A DNA stretch of 33,399 nucleotides from Dehalococcoidia bacterium (GTDB lineage Bacteria > Chloroflexota > Dehalococcoidia > UBA2979): assembly GCA_023228825.1 (NCBI GenBank), contig JALOAL010000023.1, forward strand, positions 1 through 33,399. The letters are read 5' to 3'. This document shows, piece by piece, positions 29,796 to 33,399 of the stretch (its first letter is position 1; each line of letters starts with the position of its first letter). The position numbers and the translations under genes are program-made. Below the pieces are notes generated by a model. The model was not told where the DNA came from. It did not search any database and saw only the letters and a list, made by a program, of their open reading frames with translations.

Positions 29796-30793
29796 GCGCC
29801 GTGATCGCATTGGACGCCATGGGGGGCGACGACGCGCCGCGCTCCACGATCGAGGGCGCGCTCCTGGCGGCCGGGGAGGGCATCCCCGTGGCGCTGGTGG
29901 GCAACTCGGAGGCCCTGGGGCACGCGCTGAACGAGCGTGGCGGCGTGCCCTCTGGCCTGCGCATCGTGCATGCGCCGGACGTGGTGGGCATGGGCGACAA
30001 GGCTGCCCGCGAGGCGCGGCGCCAGCGCGAGACGAGCCTGTACGTGGGCATGGAACTGGTGAAGAACGGCGAGGCCGGCGCGCTGGTCTCCATGGGCAAC
30101 ACGGGCGCGGCGATGGCGACGGCCCTGGGCGTGCTGGGCCGTATCAAGGGCGTGGAGCGCCCGGCGCTGGGCGCGGTGCTGCCCACCACCGACGGCGGCC
30201 GGGTGATGTTCCTGGACGTGGGCGCGAATGCAGACGCCCGCCCCAGCCACCTGGTCCAGTTCGCCTACATGGGCGAGGCCTACCTGCGCGCGGTGTACGG
30301 CGTGGCCCAGCCGCGGGTTGCCCTGCTCTCGATCGGTGAGGAGTCCTCCAAGGGCTCCATGCTGGTGACGGAGACGCACGAGTTGCTCGCGAAGGACGAA
30401 CGTCTGGCGCGCTTCATCGGCAACGTGGAGAGCCGCGAGATCCTGTCGGGTGCGGCCGACGTGGTCGTGACGGACGGGTTTACCGGGAACATCTGCCTGA
30501 AGTTGGCTGAGGGCATTGTCACGCTGCTCTTCGAACAGTTGCGGGACGCCTCCGCGGCCTCGTGGCGCAACCGTGTGGGCGGCGTCCTGCTCCGCCCCTC
30601 GCTCCGAGGGGTGCGCGACCGGCTGGACTATCGCGTGTACGGGGCGGTCCCGCTGCTGGGCGTGGACGGAGGGGTGTTCATTGGCCACGGCCGCAGCGAC
30701 GCCGACGCCGTCCGCAGCGCCATCCGCACCGCGAACGACGCGGTGGAGGGCGGCATGGTGCGCGCGCTGGAGGCGGCGGCGGGCGAAGGGTGA
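29792..30793 (+). CDS. plsX: Phosphate acyltransferase PlsX
   Basis: PlsX makes acyl-phosphate from acyl-ACP, the acyl donor for PlsY in phosphatidic acid synthesis. The 333-residue protein matches the family along its length: ALDAMGGDDAP, ALVSMGNTGA, GRVMFLDVGANAD, IGEESSKGS and TDGFTGNICLK, ending with YGAVPLLGVDGGVFIGHGRS. The start is GTG 29792, overlapping the methyltransferase stop. Unlike in many bacteria no fabD, acpP or rpmF follows; the next gene is the convergent csoR, only 4 bases away. Confidence 0.96.
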   Translation: MSAVIALDAMGGDDAPRSTIEGALLAAGEGIPVALVGNSEALGHALNERGGVPSGLRIVHAPDVVGMGDKAAREARRQRETSLYVGMELVKNGEAGALVSMGNTGAAMATALGVLGRIKGVERPALGAVLPTTDGGRVMFLDVGANADARPSHLVQFAYMGEAYLRAVYGVAQPRVALLSIGEESSKGSMLVTETHELLAKDERLARFIGNVESREILSGAADVVVTDGFTGNICLKLAEGIVTLLFEQLRDASAASWRNRVGGVLLRPSLRGVRDRLDYRVYGAVPLLGVDGGVFIGHGRSDADAVRSAIRTANDAVEGGMVRALEAAAGEG

Positions 30794-30797
30794 CGGG

Positions 30798-31142
30798 CTA
30801 GGCTCGGTCCAGCGGGAGTGGTGAGGATGCGCCGGGGTGGTCCGGGTCCGGGCCGGCGGAGCCGGCTGACGGCGCGAAGCGCCACCACAACTTCATCGCC
30901 TCGCGCAGGGCGGCCACCTGGGCGGCGGGATCCTTGTCCTGCGTGCAGGCGCAGAGGTGCTCGTCCAGCACGGCGGCGCCCACCGTATCGATGCTGGAGC
31001 GAACCGCCATCAACTGCGTCACCACGTCCTCGCAGGTGCGCCCGTCTTCCAGCATCCTGGCGATGCCCCGCACCTGGCCCTCGATGCGGCGGAGGCGGGT
31101 GAGCAGGGCCTCGTTGACGGCCGGGGTATTGCTGGCGGTCAT
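30798..31142 (-). CDS. CsoR/RcnR-family metal- or thiol-sensing repressor
   Basis: This 114-residue all-helical repressor shows the family opening LLTRLRRIEGQVRGIARML. The Cu(I)-site triad of CsoR is present: C37 (RTCEDVVTQ), H62 and C66 (DEHLCAC), with an additional C64. CsoR releases DNA on Cu(I) binding; related CstR proteins respond to persulfides through the two outer cysteines, so either signal is possible. ATG 31142 follows GGAGG with 7 bases spacing; an upstream ATG at 31235 lies within the promoter and is rejected. About 35 extra C-terminal residues (SAGSAGPDPDHPGASS) look disordered. The operator is at 31212-31228. Confidence 0.92.
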   Translation of the reverse strand: MTASNTPAVNEALLTRLRRIEGQVRGIARMLEDGRTCEDVVTQLMAVRSSIDTVGAAVLDEHLCACTQDKDPAAQVAALREAMKLWWRFAPSAGSAGPDPDHPGASSPLPLDRA

Positions 31143-31206
31143 CGCCGTCCTCCGCAGCCTCTGTCCCTCGCCGGGGCGGACGTCGAGGAATCCGGTGGGA
31201 CGAGGC

Positions 31207-31235
31207 TTGACATACCCCCACCGGGTATCTAGCAT
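31207..31235 (+). promoter_or_regulatory. Sigma70-type promoter for trxA
   Basis: TTGACA (31207-31212) and TAGCAT (31230-31235) are separated by exactly 17 bases. The CsoR-type palindrome fills the spacer, so a bound repressor would block RNA polymerase. Transcription would start near 31242, giving a leader of about 184 bases before trxA ATG 31426. Confidence 0.75.
31212..31228. promoter_or_regulatory. CsoR-type operator palindrome
   Basis: ATACCC and GGGTAT are exact inverted half-sites around CCACC. G-tract palindromes flanked by AT/TA are the known target type of CsoR/RcnR repressors. It overlaps the trxA -35/-10 spacer and lies just downstream of the csoR -10 box, covering the likely csoR start point. 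Confidence 0.75.
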
Positions 31236-31263
31236 ACTAGGTGCGCGGTGGTTCCCCTGTCAA
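31234..31263 (-). promoter_or_regulatory. Sigma70-type promoter for csoR
   Basis: On the minus strand TTGACA (31263-31258) and TAGTAT (31239-31234) are 18 bases apart. The two -10 boxes of this and the trxA promoter share two bases (31234-31235), so polymerase can probably occupy only one at a time. Start near 31227 would give a leader of about 85 bases to the csoR ATG. Confidence 0.7.
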
Positions 31264-31425
31264 TGAGCGCTGGTCGGGGCTGTCCCTGTGACGAGTCTAG
31301 GCGGCGGCGCTCGCGGGCATGACGGGCCTCCGATCCGGCGTACTCCTCGCGGTGAGGGGCGCGTCCCGGACGGCCGGCCAGGCGCGTGGCTGGCTTCCGA
31401 CCATCGAGCATGAAAGGACCGATTG

Positions 31426-31752
31426 ATGGCCCACCCCACTGACACGACCGACGCAACCTTCGAGAGCGACGTCCTGAAGAGCGACGTCCCCGTCCTGGTG
31501 GACTTCTGGGCGCCGTGGTGCGGCCCCTGCCGCATGGTGGCGCCGGTGGTGGAGGAACTCGCCAACGACTATGACGGCAAGGTGAAGTTCGTGAAGTTGA
31601 ACACGGACGACAACCCGAAGGTCGCCTCGCAGTTTGGCATCCGTTCTATCCCCACGCTGTTGATCTTCAAGGACGGCGAGGTCGCCGGGCAGGTCGTGGG
31701 CTTCCGTCCCAAGAGCGACCTGGCCCGCCACCTGGACGCAGCGCTCGCGTAG
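31426..31752 (+). CDS. trxA: Thioredoxin
   Basis: This 108-residue thioredoxin has the WCGPC active site (C32, C35), the DFWAPWCGPCRMVAP surroundings and the cis-proline loop RSIPTLLIF. It reduces protein disulfides in the cytoplasm and is regenerated by the TrxB encoded next. ATG 31426 follows AAAGGA with 7 bases spacing. The promoter upstream carries a CsoR-type operator, so expression probably responds to copper or sulfur stress. A hairpin follows the gene. Confidence 0.97.
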   Translation: MAHPTDTTDATFESDVLKSDVPVLVDFWAPWCGPCRMVAPVVEELANDYDGKVKFVKLNTDDNPKVASQFGIRSIPTLLIFKDGEVAGQVVGFRPKSDLARHLDAALA

Positions 31753-31783
31753 GCGGACGCTACGCCCTGACCGAGCACCGAGT

Positions 31784-31823
31784 GGGCAGTCCTCCCCGCG
31801 TCCCGATGCGAGGCGGATTGCCC
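31784..31823 (+). terminator. Hairpin between trxA and trxB, possible partial terminator
   Basis: GGGCAGTCC (31784-31792) pairs with GGATTGCCC (31815-31823) with one G-T wobble around a 22-base loop. TCTTCCTT follows directly. This resembles a leaky intrinsic terminator that would yield more trxA than trxB mRNA. It starts 31 bases after the trxA stop. Confidence 0.45.
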
Positions 31824-31875
31824 TCTTCCTTGCCCGCCCCCTGCGCTATTTCCCGCACCTGATGGAGACGACTCC

Positions 31876-32832
31876 GTGACCAACGAGAACCAGGCCCCGC
31901 GCGAGGTGGACATCGCGATCATCGGCGGCGGGCCGGCGGGCCTCGCGGCCGGCCTCTACGCCGCGCGTGCCCTGCGCACCACCGTACTGTTCGAGGGCGG
32001 CGTGCTGGGCGGCCAGATCGCGACGAGCGACCGGGTGGAGAACTACCCCGGCTTCCCGGACGGCGTGGGTGGCTTCGAACTCGCCATGGCCATGCACCAG
32101 CAGTCCGAGAAGTTCGGCATGGAGACCGTCTACGCACGGGTCACGGACCTGCAGGTGCTGGAGGACGGCCGTTTTGCCCTGAGGACGGACGGGGGCGGCG
32201 ACTTTATCGCCAAGGCAACCCTGGTTACGGCGGGGGCGGATCCGGTGAAACTCGGCATTCCGGGCGAGGTGGAACTGACGGGCAAGGGCGTCTCTTACTG
32301 CGCCACGTGTGACGCGGCGTTCTTCAAGAACATGGAGGTGGCCGTGGTGGGCGGTGGCGACGCCGCCGTGGAAGAGGCCGTCTTCACGACGCGCTACGCC
32401 TCCAAGGTCATCCTGATCCACCGTCGCGATGAACTCCGGGCGCAGAAGGTGCTGCAGGAGCGCGCCTTCGCTGCCGAGAACATGGAGTTCCTGTGGGACT
32501 CCGTGGTGGAGGAGATCCACGGGGACGTCGCCAAGGGGCAGGTGGAGGCGATTACGGTGCGCAACGTGAAGACCAACGAGGTCACACGCATGCCCATGAG
32601 CGCCGTGTTCATCTTCATCGGCCAGACGCCAAACTCGAACCTGCTGGAGGGCATCGTGCCGATGGACGCGGGCAAGCACGCCTGCGTGAACGCGTGGATG
32701 GAGACTCCCGTGCCCGGCCTGTTCGTGGCGGGCGACGTCCGCGCCGACGCGGCTCGGCAGGTGGTCTCCTCGGCCGGTGATGGGGCGACGGCCGCCATCC
32801 GCGCGGACCACTACATCACCGACCACTTCTAG
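31876..32832 (+). CDS. trxB: Thioredoxin reductase (NADPH)
   Basis: TrxB (318 residues) transfers electrons from NADPH through FAD to thioredoxin. It has the FAD loop GGGPAG (17-22), the redox-active CATC (142-145), the second Rossmann loop GGGDAA (159-164) and HRRDELR (182-188), the NADPH-type HRRxxxR motif. The C-terminal FAD segment is GLFVAGDVRADAARQVVSSAGDGATAA. The start is GTG 31876 after GGAGA with 7 bases spacing. It lies 123 bases after trxA, and no separate strong promoter is visible in that gap. Confidence 0.97.
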   Translation: MTNENQAPREVDIAIIGGGPAGLAAGLYAARALRTTVLFEGGVLGGQIATSDRVENYPGFPDGVGGFELAMAMHQQSEKFGMETVYARVTDLQVLEDGRFALRTDGGGDFIAKATLVTAGADPVKLGIPGEVELTGKGVSYCATCDAAFFKNMEVAVVGGGDAAVEEAVFTTRYASKVILIHRRDELRAQKVLQERAFAAENMEFLWDSVVEEIHGDVAKGQVEAITVRNVKTNEVTRMPMSAVFIFIGQTPNSNLLEGIVPMDAGKHACVNAWMETPVPGLFVAGDVRADAARQVVSSAGDGATAAIRADHYITDHF

Positions 32833-32849
32833 CGCGGCCTTGAAACCAC

Positions 32850-32900
32850 CGGAGCCGTCTGCCAGTGCCTGCGTAACGCGGGCGCCGGCAGACGGCTCCG
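32850..32900 (+). terminator. Large 14-bp hairpin after trxB
   Basis: CGGAGCCGTCTGCC (32850-32863) and GGCAGACGGCTCCG (32887-32900) pair perfectly. The 23-base loop can fold further (GCCTGCG with CGCGGGC). It starts 17 bases after trxB and faces the convergent DUF1328 gene, so it likely ends transcription in both directions. The T-run is weak (TGCTGTCT). Confidence 0.65.
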
Positions 32901-32941
32901 TGCTGTCTCAGCCCGGCACGAGGCCGGCATGAGGTGCGCCG

Positions 32942-33106
32942 TTAGACGGCGGTCCGCCGTCCGGTGAGCAGCGAAATCGCGAGCAGCACCAGGGCCACCA
33001 CGAAGACGACCTTGGCGAACGTGGCCGCGAGTCCTGCGAGCGCGCCGAAGCCGAGGACGGCAAAGACCAGCGCGAGGATCAGGAACAAGAGTGCCCATCC
33101 GAGCAT
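32942..33106 (-). CDS. Small DUF1328-type membrane protein
   Basis: This 54-residue protein opens with MLGWALLFLILALVFAVLGFG and has a second hydrophobic segment (VVFVVALVLLAISLL), with GALAGLAATFAK between. This is the pattern of the small YtjA/DUF1328 inner-membrane proteins, whose function is not established. ATG 33106 follows a GGAGG with 6 bases spacing (TCACTC); longer in-frame starts would precede this site. A hairpin with G5/C5 arms (33124-33144) lies just upstream in its leader. Expression may be stress-related in other bacteria, but nothing here shows that. Confidence 0.82.
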   Translation of the reverse strand: MLGWALLFLILALVFAVLGFGALAGLAATFAKVVFVVALVLLAISLLTGRRTAV

Positions 33107-33123
33107 GAGTGACCTCCACTCGC

Positions 33124-33144
33124 GTGCCCCCGGGTGGGGGACAC
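33124..33144 (-). promoter_or_regulatory. Hairpin upstream of the DUF1328-type gene
   Basis: GTGCCCCC pairs with GGGGG-A-CAC (one bulged base) around GGGT, ending about 7 bases before the GGAGG site on the minus strand. It could influence translation of the small membrane protein; no promoter elements of good quality could be placed nearby. Confidence 0.3.
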
Positions 33145-33399
33145 GTTGCCCTTGAAGCGTCCCTGACCGGCCTCCAGCCGCGCCATCACCCACGCATCAC
33201 GATCCCCGCGCAGGCAGTGCCGAGACCATGCTGCGGTCACGCGCCGGCGTCCCCCTGCAACGGCGTCTAGATTGTCCTATCCCCGAGATCTGGCGACAGG
33301 TGTATCCGTCGTGAGTCACCACATCTTCGCCTTTCCGAGGACGGCGTGTGGCGTGCGCCCACGGGTCCACCGGCCCGTGTGGGCACGGTCGGTGTTGTA
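33145..33399. other. Intergenic stretch to the window end
   Basis: No gene is supported here. A reading frame from GTG 33311 stays open to the edge but is short and has no ribosome-binding site. At the end (about 33353-33390) an interrupted inverted repeat, GCCCACGGG against CCCGTGTGGGC with a 2-base bulge, may be a hairpin of a gene outside the window. Confidence 0.4.

Noticed and set aside
31143..31235. N-terminal extension of the CsoR-family protein from ATG 31235
   Set aside because: It would place the coding start inside the promoter -10/operator region; ATG 31142 has a good GGAGG and matches the family start.
33311..33399. Start of a plus-strand gene running off the window
   Set aside because: There are only 29 codons, no ribosome-binding site and no recognisable family; it cannot be supported.
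1..33399. CRISPR array, tRNA, rRNA, insertion sequence or replication origin
   Set aside because: No regularly spaced repeats, cloverleaf sequences, transposase-like proteins or DnaA-box clusters were seen on reading both strands.

Overview
The window is a high-GC bacterial chromosome segment, densely packed and mostly free of mobile DNA. No phage, insertion sequence, CRISPR array, tRNA or rRNA was seen. The complete S10-spc-alpha ribosomal superoperon, zinc-type ribosomal proteins and adenylate kinase, the Pyrobaculum-type bifunctional phosphoglucose/phosphomannose isomerase and the short archaeal/thermophile-like S-adenosylhomocysteine hydrolase together suggest a deep-branching, possibly thermophilic lineage such as Chloroflexota. 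That placement is inference; no marker search was possible.

Region 1 (1-18248, + strand): the 3' end of tuf, then rpsJ-rplC-rplD-rplW-rplB-rpsS-rplV-rpsC-rplP-rpmC-rpsQ-rplN-rplX-rplE-rpsN-rpsH-rplF-rplR-rpsE-rpmD-rplO-secY-adk-map-infA-rpmJ-rpsM-rpsK-rpsD-rpoA-rplQ-truA-rplM-rpsI. Many neighbours overlap by 1 or 4 bases. The run closes with a perfect 12-bp hairpin (18221-18248). Oddities here are long low-complexity tails on L3, S17, L13 and RpoA. The L13 tail ends in a small helix-extended-loop-helix (SAP/HeH-like) module.

Region 2 (18305-28831, - strand): read in transcription order, this holds apt, mtnA, an HNH endonuclease, mtnP, a GNAT acetyltransferase, ahcY and metK. They form an S-adenosylmethionine (SAM) cycle and methylthioadenosine/adenine salvage cluster. 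A sugar-nucleotide cassette follows: nucleotidyltransferase, phosphohexomutase and phosphoglucose/phosphomannose isomerase. Overlaps of 4 bases couple mtnA/HNH, mtnP/GNAT and mutase/isomerase.

Region 3 (28968-33106): a methyltransferase translationally coupled to plsX (+), a convergent CsoR-family repressor (-), thioredoxin and thioredoxin reductase (+), and a small DUF1328-type membrane protein (-). Between csoR and trxA lie two overlapping divergent sigma70-type promoters around one G-tract palindrome that matches a CsoR-type operator. The repressor therefore probably controls both itself and the thioredoxin system.

A second regulatory pattern is that four genes heading possible transcription units (apt, the methyltransferase, mtnA and the nucleotidyltransferase) each carry a TANNAT-like -10 box exactly six bases before the start codon and lack a usable Shine-Dalgarno sequence. 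Genes elsewhere keep GGAGG-type sites. This predicts leaderless transcripts. The strongest leads in the window are the CsoR-thioredoxin regulatory region, the leaderless promoter pattern and the L13-HeH fusion.
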